Assembly: GCF_002973535.1 (NCBI RefSeq)
Contig: NZ_PVEP01000001.1
Location: 310,001 to 374,000, forward strand
Direction of reading: 5' to 3'
Length of the DNA stretch: 64,000 nt
DNA from: Albidovulum denitrificans
Lineage (GTDB): Bacteria; Pseudomonadota; Alphaproteobacteria; Rhodobacterales; Rhodobacteraceae
Part shown: one piece after another, positions 1 through 8,177 of the stretch
Numbering within the stretch: position 1 is the first letter of the stretch
How the letters are laid out: every line of letters starts with the position of its first letter
Made by a program: the position numbers and the translations under genes
Notes under the pieces: generated by a model
The model's database searches: none
What the model was told of the DNA's origin: nothing
The model's input: the letters and a program-made list of their open reading frames with translations, nothing else

Positions 1-147
1 GGGTGGGAGAGCGGGCTTGCCATACATAGCTATGCCATGCTGCGGGGCCGCCCGAAGCGGCAGCGCCGCAAGCGTCAGGATCATCGCCGTCGCGACAATC
101 CGCGACAGCCCGAGGGGGATGGTTTTCATTCTGGCGACACTGCTCAT
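1..147 (-). CDS. Peptide ABC transporter substrate-binding protein, N-terminal fragment
   Basis: Only the first ~49 codons lie in the window; the gene runs off the left edge. The visible part is a signal peptide: a short basic start, a hydrophobic core (about residues 16-30) and an Ala-rich cleavage region. It is followed by HGIAMYGKPALPP, which resembles the mature N-terminus of family 5 (oligopeptide/YejA-like) periplasmic binding proteins, where an AMYG-P-LPP stretch is typical. The product would capture peptides in the periplasm for an ABC importer. ATG codons at 153, 147 and 129 are all in frame and none has a strong ribosome site, so the start is uncertain. The family call rests on a short stretch. 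Confidence 0.6.
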   Translation of the reverse strand, partial: MSSVARMKTIPLGLSRIVATAMILTLAALPLRAAPQHGIAMYGKPALPP

Positions 148-204
148 GTCCATTGTCTTTGTCCAAAGGCTAGCCGGGCTTCCTTGGCTTTTCAAACTTT
201 TAGC

Positions 205-233
205 TTGGACAGCGGCGAAGGACCGCGTATAAA
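205..233 (+). promoter_or_regulatory. Strong sigma70-type promoter of putative sRNA
   Basis: A -35 box TTGGAC (205-210), a 17-bp spacer and a -10 box TATAAA (228-233) give near-ideal housekeeping promoter geometry. Transcription would begin at about 240. The next downstream signal is a terminator at 287-314, not a gene, so the promoter appears to serve a short RNA. Confidence 0.6.
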
Positions 234-239
234 GGGGCT

Positions 240-314
240 ACTGCTCGATAGGTTTCTTGCCTGTATGAAACCTGCCTCAATAACTTAACGCCCGCCTCGT
301 GCGGGCGTTTTTTT
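240..314 (+). ncRNA. Putative small regulatory RNA (~75 nt)
   Basis: The stretch lies between a well-formed promoter (205-233) and a strong intrinsic terminator. The predicted transcript starts near 240 and ends in the U-tract near 314. It holds two hairpins: AGGTTTC (250-256) pairing with GAAACCT (267-273), and the terminator stem. A short unpaired AU-rich stretch between them would suit Hfq binding. No convincing open reading frame fits inside. I do not recognise the family. It is encoded divergently from the peptide transporter gene and upstream of bdhA on the same strand. The RNA is inferred from layout and structure only. Confidence 0.5.
287..314 (+). terminator. Rho-independent terminator of putative sRNA
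   Basis: A 9-bp perfect stem AACGCCCGC (287-295) / GCGGGCGTT (301-309) with a 5-nt loop leads straight into a run of T. No gene upstream on this strand needs it, which supports the small-RNA interpretation. Confidence 0.75.
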
Positions 315-483
315 ATTCGGTCGGAGGTAGTCCCGGGCCGGGCACCCGCAACCCAGACCCGTCGCCGCGAATCGCATCTTCGCAACTTTTCCTCCCACCG
401 CGGCACAAGCGCGTGAAGACAGTGGCATTCGCTAACGCAGCGTCTATGTTCGCTGCATTGCAACATGTATCGAGGAGGCGACA

Positions 484-1257
484 ATGTCCCTATCCGGCAA
501 GACGGCCATCGTGACGGGATCGAATTCCGGCATCGGTCTGGGATGCGCCCGGGAACTGGCGCGGGCGGGCGCGGATGTGGTGCTGAATTCTTTCACCGAC
601 CGGGATGAGGATCACAAGCTGGCCGAAGACATGGCGAAGGAATTCGGCGTCAAGGTCCGCTACATCAAGGCCGACATGTCGAAGGGCGACGAATGCCGGG
701 CGCTGGTCGAGAAGGCCGGTGGCTGCGACATCCTGGTCAACAATGCCGGGATCCAGTTCGTGTCCCCGATCGAGGAGTTCCCGGTCGAGAAGTGGAACGC
801 CATCATCGCGATCAACCTGACCTCGTCTTTCCACACCATCGCGGCGGCGCTGCCGGGGATGCGCGAAAAGGGCTGGGGCCGGATCGTCAACATCGCCTCG
901 GCCCACGGGCTGACGGCATCGCCCTTCAAATCGGCCTATATCGCGGCCAAGCACGGGATCGTCGGGCTGACCAAGACCGTGGCGCTTGAGGCGGCGGGCA
1001 AGGGCGTGACCTGCAACGCGATCTGCCCCGGCTATGTGCTGACCCCGCTGGTCGAGGCGCAGATCCCCGAGCAGATGAAGGTTCACAACATGGACCGAGA
1101 GACGGTGATCCGCGAGGTGATGCTGGACCGCCAGCCCTCGCGCCAGTTCGCGACGGTGGAAGAGATCGGCGGGACGGCGGTGTTCCTGTGTTCCGATGCG
1201 GCAGCGCAGATCACCGGGACGACGATTTCCGTCGATGGCGGCTGGACCGCGATGTGA
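484..1257 (+). CDS. bdhA: D-3-hydroxybutyrate dehydrogenase
   Basis: This 257-aa short-chain dehydrogenase interconverts D-3-hydroxybutyrate and acetoacetate with NAD+ in the cytoplasm, a step in polyhydroxybutyrate and ketone-body use. The Rossmann motif TGSNSGIG is at residues 11-18, NNAG at 86-89, the catalytic Ser at about 139, and Y152-x3-K156 completes the SDR triad. The C-terminal SVDGGWTAM ending is typical of 3-hydroxybutyrate dehydrogenases. A good ribosome site GAGGAGG sits at 472-478. A patatin-like gene follows on the same strand after a GC-rich hairpin. Length and motifs fit the family fully; the substrate is inferred from family resemblance. Confidence 0.9.
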   Translation: MSLSGKTAIVTGSNSGIGLGCARELARAGADVVLNSFTDRDEDHKLAEDMAKEFGVKVRYIKADMSKGDECRALVEKAGGCDILVNNAGIQFVSPIEEFPVEKWNAIIAINLTSSFHTIAAALPGMREKGWGRIVNIASAHGLTASPFKSAYIAAKHGIVGLTKTVALEAAGKGVTCNAICPGYVLTPLVEAQIPEQMKVHNMDRETVIREVMLDRQPSRQFATVEEIGGTAVFLCSDAAAQITGTTISVDGGWTAM

Positions 1258-1262
1258 GGTGG

Positions 1263-1343
1263 CGTGTCGCCCGCACAAGCGGGCGACACGGGCGGGGGGC
1301 CAGCCCCCCGCGAGCCCCCCGGAGTATTTTGACAACGAAGAAG
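1263..1343 (+). repeat. Intergenic hairpin plus CGGAGTATTT...AACGAAGAAG motif, copy 1
   Basis: Directly after bdhA there is a perfect 12-bp stem (1263-1274 with 1279-1290, 4-nt loop), then a C/G-rich inverted repeat, then CGGAGTATTT (1320-1329) and AACGAAGAAG (1334-1343). The same two blocks, with a different 12-bp hairpin before them, recur at 27356-27424. There is no T-tract, so it is not a classical terminator. It may be a transcription-end or mRNA-stability element. Confidence 0.6.
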
Positions 1344-1354
1344 TGAGGGGCCGT

Positions 1355-2392
1355 ATGACTGTTCGGCGGATCAATGTCGCGCTTCAGGGCGGCGGCGCGC
1401 ATGGCGCCTTTACCTGGGGCGTTCTCGACCGGCTGCTTGAGGATGAGACGGTGGAGATCGCCGGTATCTCCGGCACCTCGGCGGGGGCGCTGAACGGGGC
1501 CGCGCTGAAGGCGGGGCTGGTGACCGGGGGGCGGGATGCTGCGCGCGCGAACCTCGACTGGCTTTGGGAACAACTGGGCGCGGTGGGCGACATGCGGCTG
1601 GCGCATTGGTTCCGGGCCTTCCTGCCGATGGCGGGGATCTGGAACGACCTGACCGAGCGGCTGGCGCCGTTTTCGCCCATGGCCACCTGGCAGCGCGTCG
1701 TCAGCCCCTATGACTACGGCTGGTTCTATGCCAATCCGCTGGAACCCGTCGTGGCCGAGTTTCATTCCGACGCGGTCTGTCACACCGATGGCCCGTTCTT
1801 CTGCGTCGCCGCCACCAATGTGCGCAGCGGCAAGATCCGCGTGTTCACCGGCAATGAGATCACCACCGAGGCGATCCTCGCCTCTGCCTGCCTGCCGACG
1901 GTGTTTCAGGCGGTGGAGATCGCCGATCCCGCGACCGGGCGGATGGAGGCCTATTGGGATGGCGGCTATACCGGCAACCCGGCGCTGTTCCCGCTGTTCG
2001 ATCCGGCGCTGCCACGCGACATCGTCGTGGTCAGCATCAACCCCTTCGTGCGCGATGCGGTGCCGAAAACCGTGATCGAGGTGCAGGACCGGATCAACGA
2101 GATCAGCTTCAACACCTCGCTCCTGCGCGAATTCCGGGCAATCAATTTCGTCAACAAGCTGATTGCCGGAAAGGCGGTGGCCGAGGGCGTGATGAAGGAC
2201 GTTCTGGTCCATATCGTCTCGGACGACGATCTGATGGACGCGCTGACGGCGTCGAGCAAGATGACCCCTTGGCCGGGCTTGCTGCTGGCGCTGAAAGAGG
2301 CGGGACGCGCCGCCGCCGACCGCTTCCTGGCCGAGGATGGCGCCAACCTGAACGTCAAAAGCTCGGTCGAGCTGCCCTCGCTATTCGGCTGA
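1355..2392 (+). CDS. Patatin-like phospholipase family protein
   Basis: This 345-aa protein carries the patatin signature: an oxyanion-hole motif GGGAHGAF at residues 12-19, the nucleophile Ser42 in GTSAG (40-44), and a later DGG motif for the catalytic Asp in the segment YWDGGYTGNP. These make a Ser-Asp dyad lipase or acyl hydrolase, usually acting on phospholipids or lipid esters. No signal peptide is visible, so it is probably cytoplasmic. The ATG at 1355 follows GAGGGG. A longer in-frame extension to 1196 would lie inside bdhA and is rejected. The pairing with bdhA suggests a role in lipid or polyhydroxybutyrate turnover, but that is inference. The 3' end overlaps the convergent DUF502 gene by 12 bp. 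Confidence 0.85.
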   Translation: MTVRRINVALQGGGAHGAFTWGVLDRLLEDETVEIAGISGTSAGALNGAALKAGLVTGGRDAARANLDWLWEQLGAVGDMRLAHWFRAFLPMAGIWNDLTERLAPFSPMATWQRVVSPYDYGWFYANPLEPVVAEFHSDAVCHTDGPFFCVAATNVRSGKIRVFTGNEITTEAILASACLPTVFQAVEIADPATGRMEAYWDGGYTGNPALFPLFDPALPRDIVVVSINPFVRDAVPKTVIEVQDRINEISFNTSLLREFRAINFVNKLIAGKAVAEGVMKDVLVHIVSDDDLMDALTASSKMTPWPGLLLALKEAGRAAADRFLAEDGANLNVKSSVELPSLFG

Positions 2393-3166
2393 GATCGCTT
2401 CGCGCGGGGTGTCGGCCGGGCCGTCTTCGGCGGCGTCTTTCGCGGGCGGGTAGACAAGGCCGGCGGAAATCACCAGCTTTGCCGCATCCTCGACCGTCAT
2501 CGACAGGAACTTCACGTCGCGTTTGGGGACGTAAAGCAGGAAACCCGAGGTCGGGTTGGGTGTCGTCGGCAGGAAGACCGTCATCACCTCATCCTCGGGC
2601 AGCTTGGCCAGCACCTCGCCCTTGGCGACGGTCGAGACAAAGCCGATGGCCCAGATGCCGGGGCGGGGGTATTCGATCAGGCAGGCCTTGTCGAACTTCG
2701 CCTCGGTCTGGTTGAAGACCGTTTCCGCGACCTGCTTGACGCCGTTATAGACCGACCGGACCACCGGCATCCGGTCGACCAGGCTTTCGCCCCAGGCCAG
2801 AAGCGACCGCCCCATGATGCCCTTGGCGATCCAGCCGACGACGACGGTGAAGATCAGGAAGACGACGACGCCGATCCCGCGCAGGTGGATCGCGTCGGGC
2901 TGGCAGTAGAAGGGCAGGCCGGTGGGGTCGGAAAGGTCGCAGAAATAGGTGCGGATCAGCGCGTCGGGGCGGTAGCCCGAGGGGATGAAGGGCCAGACCC
3001 AGCTGTCGATCCAGCCGGTCACGGTCCAGATCAGCCAAAGCGTCAACCCGATCGGGGCGATCACCACGACGCCGGTCAGGAAATTCGCCCGAAGCCGCGC
3101 CAGAAGCCCGCGGCGGCGGGGCGGCGCGGGATGAAGGATGTCATGCGTCTCGCGGTCGTCGGTCAT
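2381..3166 (-). CDS. DUF502 family membrane protein
   Basis: This 261-aa protein has a basic N-terminus (RRRG...R) followed by a hydrophobic segment at about residues 28-50 and a second at about 95-115, i.e. two membrane spans. The conserved core, with RSVYNGVKQVAETV and a PTTPNPTSGFLLYVP segment, matches the DUF502 family of inner-membrane proteins of unknown function. It ends in an acidic Pro/Ala-rich tail. It is the last gene of the leftward cupin-psuK-psuG group, 84 bp after psuG, and may be cotranscribed. Nothing points to a biochemical role. Confidence 0.85.
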   Translation of the reverse strand: MTDDRETHDILHPAPPRRRGLLARLRANFLTGVVVIAPIGLTLWLIWTVTGWIDSWVWPFIPSGYRPDALIRTYFCDLSDPTGLPFYCQPDAIHLRGIGVVVFLIFTVVVGWIAKGIMGRSLLAWGESLVDRMPVVRSVYNGVKQVAETVFNQTEAKFDKACLIEYPRPGIWAIGFVSTVAKGEVLAKLPEDEVMTVFLPTTPNPTSGFLLYVPKRDVKFLSMTVEDAAKLVISAGLVYPPAKDAAEDGPADTPREAISAE

Positions 3167-3250
3167 TGCGCCCCAGCCCCGTTCTTCGCGCTGAATGTAG
3201 GGGGCGGCAGGCGGCGCGGCAATGGGGCGCGCGCGGGTTCGGGGCCTGGC

Positions 3251-4171
3251 TTAGCGCATCTCGATCAGCGCGCGGGCAATCCCGGCCGCAAGGCGGGCAT
3301 TGTTGAGGACAAGCGCGATATTGGCGTCAAGCGAGTGGCCCCCGGTCAGTTCGAAAATGCGTTGCAGCAGGAAGGGGGTGACGGCTTTGGCGGCGATGCC
3401 CCTTGCGTCTGCCTCGGCCAGCGCGGCCTCGATATGGGGCAGGATCACCGCGCGCGGCAGTTCGTCGGCCTCAAGGATCGGGTTGGCGACAAGCTGACCG
3501 CCCTTCAGGCCAAGGCGCGCCTTCAGCGCATGGGCGGCGGCGATCTCGGCCGCGCTGTCCATCCTGAGCGGCGCTGGCAGGCCGGAGGAGCGCGACCAGA
3601 AGGCGGGAAACTCGTCCTGACCATAGGCGATGACGGGAACGCCGAGGGTTTCCAGCACCTCAAGCGTTTTCGGCAGGTCAAGGATCGCCTTGGCCCCGGC
3701 GGCGACGACCGTGACCGGGGTTTGCGCCAGTTCGTGCAGGTCGGCGGAGATGTCGAAGCTGTCCTCCGCGCCCCGGTGGACGCCGCCGATACCGCCGGTG
3801 GCGAAGACCTCGATCCCCGCCAGATGGGCGCAGATCATCGTCGCGGCGACGGTCGTGGCGCCGGTCCGGCCCGCGGCGAGGCAGGCGGCGAGATCGGCGC
3901 GAGAGAGCTTCAGCGCGTCGGGCGTGCGGGCAAGCGTCTCCAGCGTCGCGGCGTCAAGGCCCGCATGGATCGCGCCGCCCATGACCGCCATGGTCGCAGG
4001 CACGGCGCCTGCGGCGCGGACCGTGTCCTCCACCCGCCGCGCTGTTTCCAAGTTCTGCGGGAATGGCATTCCGTGCGTGATGATCGTCGATTCAAGCGCA
4101 ACAATTGGCGCCCCGGCGGCGCTGGCCTCGGCCACTTCGGGGGAGAAGGTCAGGGGCAGGGGGGTGGTCAT
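3251..4171 (-). CDS. psuG: Pseudouridine-5'-phosphate glycosidase
   Basis: This 306-aa enzyme splits pseudouridine 5'-phosphate into uracil and ribose 5-phosphate, the second step of pseudouridine catabolism. Characteristic family segments are visible: VALESTIITHGMPFPQN near the start, the VMGGAIHAGL region, ATGGIGGVHRGAE mid-protein, and a NPI motif in the C-terminal third. The ATG overlaps the psuK stop by 4 bp (ATGA), indicating translational coupling with the kinase that makes its substrate. Full length and convincing. Confidence 0.95.
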   Translation of the reverse strand: MTTPLPLTFSPEVAEASAAGAPIVALESTIITHGMPFPQNLETARRVEDTVRAAGAVPATMAVMGGAIHAGLDAATLETLARTPDALKLSRADLAACLAAGRTGATTVAATMICAHLAGIEVFATGGIGGVHRGAEDSFDISADLHELAQTPVTVVAAGAKAILDLPKTLEVLETLGVPVIAYGQDEFPAFWSRSSGLPAPLRMDSAAEIAAAHALKARLGLKGGQLVANPILEADELPRAVILPHIEAALAEADARGIAAKAVTPFLLQRIFELTGGHSLDANIALVLNNARLAAGIARALIEMR

Positions 4172-5061
4172 GTTCCGATATCTCCCGAGACATATTGGGC
4201 GGCCGCGCGCAGGGCCGATTGCAGGGCGGTCGGCCGATCTTCGCCGCGCCGTTCGGCGACGATATGGGCGGCCATGAAGGTGTCGCCCGCGCCGGTGATG
4301 CGGGTGACGAGGACCGGGGGCGGGGCGGCAGCGATCACGTCGGCACCGGCACCGTCCGCCGTCGCCTCACCGCCATTCGTGACAAGCACCCGGCGCGCGC
4401 CACGATCCAGCAGCGCGCGGGCCGCTTCTGGTGCGCCCGCGAAACGGCGCTGGCACAGCAGCCCCGCCTCTTCAAGATTGACGTAAAGCGTGGCGTTTTC
4501 CAGCGGCAGAAGCGGCAGCAACCGTTCCGCCTTGCCGGGGCTGGCGGGCGCGACACGCAGGTCGGCGGCGGCAAAAAGCGGGGAGCGCGCGATATCCGAC
4601 AAAAGCGCCAGCGTCAGGTTGCCGTCAAGCGCGATCAACCCGGTCCAGGGGGCCTCTGCCGTCCCCAGCCGCCCGTCGGCCAAGGGCCGCAGGATCTTGT
4701 CCCCCGCGCCCTCCAGCGAATGCGCATCGGCGATGGCGGCGATCAGGCCGTTGCCGCCCTCGATCGCCATATAGCGGTCGGTTGGCAGGTCGTCCGAGCG
4801 ATAGGCATGATCGGTCACAAGACCCAGCCGGGCGGCGGCGCGGGTCAGCTCCTCCCCCTCCGCATCGCGGCCGATGGCGGTCAGAAGCGCGGGCCGCAGC
4901 CCGAAGCGCGCGAAGGTCATGGCAAGGTTCATCGCCACCCCGCCGGGCAGCCGCGCGATGCGGCCCGGCACATCCGCCCCGGCCTCCATATGCGCGGGCG
5001 TGCGGCCGATGATGTCCCACAGGACCGAGCCGATGCAGAGAATGTCGACGGGGCTGTTCAT
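4168..5061 (-). CDS. psuK: Pseudouridine kinase (PfkB family)
   Basis: This 297-aa PfkB-family sugar kinase probably phosphorylates pseudouridine to pseudouridine 5'-phosphate for PsuG. It shows the N-terminal GSVLWDIIG strand, a RLPGGVAMNLAMTFARFG substrate-binding segment, and the C-terminal PfkB signature TGAGDTFMAAH with the catalytic Asp. ATG at 5061 is preferred because it begins at the conserved kinase N-terminus; a longer in-frame extension lacks family character and would run through the upstream cupin gene. It is coupled to psuG by an ATGA overlap and follows the cupin gene by 38 bp. Pseudouridine as substrate is inferred from the neighbour. Confidence 0.88.
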   Translation of the reverse strand: MNSPVDILCIGSVLWDIIGRTPAHMEAGADVPGRIARLPGGVAMNLAMTFARFGLRPALLTAIGRDAEGEELTRAAARLGLVTDHAYRSDDLPTDRYMAIEGGNGLIAAIADAHSLEGAGDKILRPLADGRLGTAEAPWTGLIALDGNLTLALLSDIARSPLFAAADLRVAPASPGKAERLLPLLPLENATLYVNLEEAGLLCQRRFAGAPEAARALLDRGARRVLVTNGGEATADGAGADVIAAAPPPVLVTRITGAGDTFMAAHIVAERRGEDRPTALQSALRAAAQYVSGDIGT

Positions 5062-5099
5062 CCCCCCGTCTTGCCGCCTTTCACGCGGGGCGGCAAGTG

Positions 5100-5432
5100 T
5101 CAGCGCAGGGGATAGCGGTCGGGTTCCTCGAACACGTCCACGACCACGGTCCCGGCCGGGACCTTCACCGCATGAACCGCGCCCGAGGGGATCGAATAGC
5201 TGTCCCCCGGCCGATAGGTGCGGGTGGTGCCGTCGATGGTCAGCGCGATCTGGCCTTCGATCACCGTCCCCCATTGCGCCTTGTGGGCATGGGCGGGCAG
5301 ATCGAGGTCCTTGTGGAAGGTGAAGAAGACCACCAGCCCCGCCTCGGACCGCACCGCATTGGCGCTGACCACATCGTCGGGAAAGGGAATGTCGAGCGTG
5401 GGCATCGCGCGGATGAAGTCGGGCAAGGGCAT
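5100..5432 (-). CDS. Small cupin-domain protein
   Basis: This 110-aa single-domain cupin has the first cupin motif with metal-type histidines (PAHAHKAQWGTVIEG) and the second motif (PGDSYSIPSGAVHAVKV), so a divalent-metal beta-barrel is likely. The ATG at 5432 is preceded by AAAGGA. It is the first gene of the leftward group ending in DUF502, 38 bp before psuK, so it may act on a pseudouridine-derived sugar or serve as an accessory protein. No specific reaction can be assigned. It is divergent from the DUF2461 gene across 72 bp that must hold both promoters. Confidence 0.8.
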   Translation of the reverse strand: MPLPDFIRAMPTLDIPFPDDVVSANAVRSEAGLVVFFTFHKDLDLPAHAHKAQWGTVIEGQIALTIDGTTRTYRPGDSYSIPSGAVHAVKVPAGTVVVDVFEEPDRYPLR

Positions 5433-5504
5433 GGTTTGGTCCTTTCGGCTCTTGGCGCTATAGTGCCTCCAGCAGCCCCATCAGACAAGGAAGGAGGCGC
5501 GACC

Positions 5505-6185
5505 ATGTCGCGGTTTGCCGGTTTCCCGCCCGAGACCTTCGAATTTCTCACCGAACTGTCGCAGCATAACCGCCGCAGCTGGTTCGAGGCCAATCGCGAC
5601 CGCTATGAGCGGGACTGGAAGGACCCCGCGCTTGCCTTCATCGCGGCGCTGGGGCCGGGAATGGCGGCGATGGACCCGGCCATGAAGGCCGAGGCGAAGC
5701 TGAACGCCTCGCTCCGCCGGATCAACCGCGACACGCGCTTTTCGGCCGACAAGGCGCCCTATGAGCCGTGGCTGCACCTGATCTTCTGGCCGGGGGAGCG
5801 GGCGAACAAGGGCGCGGGCTTTCACTTCGTCCTGCGCGGCGACGGGATCGGCTATGGCGCCGGGCGCTATGCCTTCGACGGGCCGTCGCTGACCCGCTAC
5901 CGCGAAAAGGTGCAGGACCCGAAGGCGCGCCAGCAGTTGCTGGACGCGATCGAGGACGCCCGCGCGCTGGGTTGCTATCTGGATGAGCCGCATCTGAAGA
6001 CCCTGCCGAAGGGCATCAAGGCAGACCCGGAATGGGATTTCCTCCTGCGCTACAAGGGCCTTGTCCTGCGCACGATGGACAGCCAGTTCATGCCCGCCTG
6101 GATCGCGGGGCCAGAGGCGGTGGAGGAAGTGCTGGAACGCTGCCGCAAGCTGATGCCGCTGGTCGCCTGGCTGCACGACCTGTAA
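5505..6185 (+). CDS. DUF2461 family protein
   Basis: This 226-aa cytoplasmic protein matches the DUF2461 (TIGR02453-type) family of unknown function. Recognisable parts are the N-terminal F-P-E-T-F-FL-EL...NR-WFEANRD stretch, [16 protein letters not shown], and the GAGFHFVLR segment. Start ATG 5505 has a strong AAGGAGG site at 5491-5497; the longer reading frame starting at 5097 lies antisense to the cupin gene and is rejected. It stands upstream of rpsB on the same strand but rpsB has its own promoter. Function unknown. Confidence 0.88.
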   Translation: MSRFAGFPPETFEFLTELSQHNRRSWFEANRDRYERDWKDPALAFIAALGPGMAAMDPAMKAEAKLNASLRRINRDTRFSADKAPYEPWLHLIFWPGERANKGAGFHFVLRGDGIGYGAGRYAFDGPSLTRYREKVQDPKARQQLLDAIEDARALGCYLDEPHLKTLPKGIKADPEWDFLLRYKGLVLRTMDSQFMPAWIAGPEAVEEVLERCRKLMPLVAWLHDL

Positions 6186-6204
6186 GGCGCCCGGCCCAAG
6201 GGGC

Positions 6205-6233
6205 TTGCGCCGCCGCCAATTCCGTCCTATACG
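6205..6233 (+). promoter_or_regulatory. Promoter of rpsB-tsf
   Basis: TTGCGC (6205-6210), a 17-bp spacer and TATACG (6228-6233) form a good sigma70-type promoter just after the DUF2461 stop. Transcription would start near 6240, leaving a leader of about 110 nt before rpsB. Confidence 0.6.
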
Positions 6234-6239
6234 CGCGCC

Positions 6240-6351
6240 ACTTCACAGGCGAGGCTTGGGCTTTCGCGGGGAGACATCCCGCAAGGTCCGCCGGTTGCCC
6301 CTTTCGGGGGGTGAGGGCTTCGCCGAGGCGCAAACCGGAAAGGAAATGGAC
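6240..6351 (+). promoter_or_regulatory. Structured rpsB mRNA leader
   Basis: The predicted 5' untranslated region holds CCGGTTGC near 6290 pairing with GCAAACCGG near 6331-6339 (one bulged A), enclosing smaller G/C hairpins. The stem ends just before the ribosome site AAAGGA at 6340-6345. This layout suits autogenous control by ribosomal protein S2, as known for rpsB leaders in other bacteria. The control itself is inference. Confidence 0.4.
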
Positions 6352-7119
6352 ATGGCGCTTCCCGATTTCTCCATGCGTCAGCTCTTGGAAGCTGGCGTTC
6401 ACTACGGTCACCAGACGCAGCGCTGGAACCCGCGGATGGCCGAATACATCTACGGCGACCGCAACGGCATTCACATCATCGACCTGACGCAGACCGTCCC
6501 GATGCTGGACGCCGCGCTGAACGTGATCCGCGAAACGGTGGCCAAGGGCGGCCGCATCCTTTTCGTCGGCACCAAGCGGCAGGCGCAAAAGCCGGTGGCC
6601 GAGGCCGCCGAGAAATGCGCGCAATACTACATGAACCACCGCTGGCTTGGCGGCACGCTGACCAACTGGAAGACCGTGTCCCAGTCGATCGCGCGTCTCA
6701 AGCAGATCGACGAGGTCATGGCATCCGGCGCGGAAGGCCTGACCAAGAAAGAGCGTCTGGGCATGGAGCGTGAGCAGGCGAAACTTCAGGCCTCGCTTGG
6801 CGGTATCCGCGAGATGGGCGGCCTGCCGGACCTTCTGTTCATCATCGACGTGAACAAGGAAGACCTCGCCATCCTCGAAGCGCAGAAGCTGGGCATCCCG
6901 GTCGTGGCCGTGGTCGACACCAACTGCTCGCCCAAGGGTGTGGATTACATCATCCCCGGCAACGACGACGCCGCCCGCGCCATCGCGCTTTACTGCGACC
7001 TCGTCAGCCGTGCCGCGCTTGACGGCATGTCCGCCCAGATGGGCGCGGCCGGCATCGACCTTGGCGCGCTGGAAGCGGCACCCGAGGAAGAGACCGTCGC
7101 CGAGGGCGCCGAGGCCTGA
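6352..7119 (+). CDS. rpsB: 30S ribosomal protein S2
   Basis: This 255-aa protein is a component of the small ribosomal subunit head. Hallmarks are [15 protein letters not shown] near the N-terminus, [14 protein letters not shown], the GTKRQAQ segment, [12 protein letters not shown], and the C-terminal [12 protein letters not shown]...[10 protein letters not shown] stretch. The ATG at 6352 is preferred over one two codons upstream (6346), from spacing to AGGA and the usual [15 protein letters not shown] start. It forms a two-gene transcription unit with tsf. Unlike many bacteria, pyrH and frr do not follow but lie at 60.6-62 kb. Confidence 0.97.
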   Translation: MALPDFSMRQLLEAGVHYGHQTQRWNPRMAEYIYGDRNGIHIIDLTQTVPMLDAALNVIRETVAKGGRILFVGTKRQAQKPVAEAAEKCAQYYMNHRWLGGTLTNWKTVSQSIARLKQIDEVMASGAEGLTKKERLGMEREQAKLQASLGGIREMGGLPDLLFIIDVNKEDLAILEAQKLGIPVVAVVDTNCSPKGVDYIIPGNDDAARAIALYCDLVSRAALDGMSAQMGAAGIDLGALEAAPEEETVAEGAEA

Positions 7120-7215
7120 TCGGGGCAGGGGGCCGCACAGGCCCCTGTCACGCGACAGTCATCAGGCGGGGATATGCCCCGCCTGACCCATTTCGAAGTT
7201 GAAGGAGAGCCAGAC

Positions 7216-8124
7216 ATGGCGATCACCGCACAGATGGTGAAGGAACTGCGCGAAGCGACCGGCGCAGGCATGATGGATGCGAAAAAAGCGCTGACCGAGG
7301 TCGATGGCGACATGGAAGCCGCCGTTGACTGGCTGCGCACCAAGGGCCTTGCCAAGGCCGCCAAGAAGGCCGACCGCGTCGCGGCCGAGGGCCTGATCGG
7401 CGTTGCCGTCAATGACGGCCGTGGCGTCGCGATCGAGATCAACTCGGAAACCGACTTCGTCGCCAAGAACGCCGATTTCCAGGACATGGTCCGCGACATC
7501 ACCAATGTCGCCCTTCAGACGGGCGAGGATCTTGAGGTCCTGAAAGCCACGCATCTGAACGGCAAGCCGGTGGAACAGGTTCTGACCGACGCCATCGCGC
7601 GCATCGGCGAAAACATGACCCTGCGCCGGATGCACGTTCTGGAAGGCGACACGGTCGTGTCCTATGTCCACTCCGCCGCGGCCGAAGGCATGGGCAAGAT
7701 CGGCGTTCTCGTCGCCGTGAAGGGTCCGAAGGACAAAGCGCAAGAGATCGGCAAGCAGTTCGCGATGCACATCGCCGCGACCTCGCCGCTGGCGCTGTCG
7801 GAGGCGCAGCTTGACCCGGCCGTGTTGGAGCGTGAGCTTCAGGTCCAGACCCAGAAGGCGCTGGAAGAAAACGCCACCTCGGCCAAGCCGAAGCCGGATC
7901 AGGTGATCCACAACAACATCATCCCCGGCCGGATGAAGAAATTCCTGTCCGAGAACACGCTTCTTGGCCAGCAATTCGTCATCAACCCGGACCTGACCGT
8001 CGAACAGGCGGCCAAGGACGCGGGCGTCGAGATCACCGGCTATGCCCGCGTGATGGTCGGCGAAGGCATCGAGAAGAAGGAAGAGGATTTCGCCGCCGAG
8101 GTCGCCAAGACCCGCGGCGCTTAA
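7216..8124 (+). CDS. tsf: Translation elongation factor Ts
   Basis: This 302-aa factor exchanges GDP for GTP on EF-Tu. Family signatures are the N-terminal UBA-like part ([19 protein letters not shown]) and the TDFVAKN motif, followed by two core subdomains. The ATG at 7216 has a strong GAAGGAG site; the in-frame start at 7174 is rejected. It follows rpsB by 96 bp and ends at a strong terminator at 8143. Length is normal for the family. Confidence 0.97.
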   Translation: MAITAQMVKELREATGAGMMDAKKALTEVDGDMEAAVDWLRTKGLAKAAKKADRVAAEGLIGVAVNDGRGVAIEINSETDFVAKNADFQDMVRDITNVALQTGEDLEVLKATHLNGKPVEQVLTDAIARIGENMTLRRMHVLEGDTVVSYVHSAAAEGMGKIGVLVAVKGPKDKAQEIGKQFAMHIAATSPLALSEAQLDPAVLERELQVQTQKALEENATSAKPKPDQVIHNNIIPGRMKKFLSENTLLGQQFVINPDLTVEQAAKDAGVEITGYARVMVGEGIEKKEEDFAAEVAKTRGA

Positions 8125-8142
8125 GCCCTTCGGACATGCAGG

Positions 8143-8175
8143 AAACGGCCGGGCCAACGCGCCCGGCCGTTTTCA
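8143..8175. terminator. Bidirectional terminator between tsf and halogenase gene
   Basis: A 12-bp perfect stem (8143-8154 with 8161-8172, loop 8155-8160) has A residues on one side and T residues on the other, so it can end transcription of tsf rightward and of the convergent halogenase gene leftward. Confidence 0.85.
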
Positions 8176-8177
8176 TT

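Noticed and set aside
1196-1354. Upstream start for the patatin gene inside bdhA
   Set aside because: Patatin motifs begin 12 residues after ATG 1355, and the extension overlaps bdhA and an intergenic repeat.
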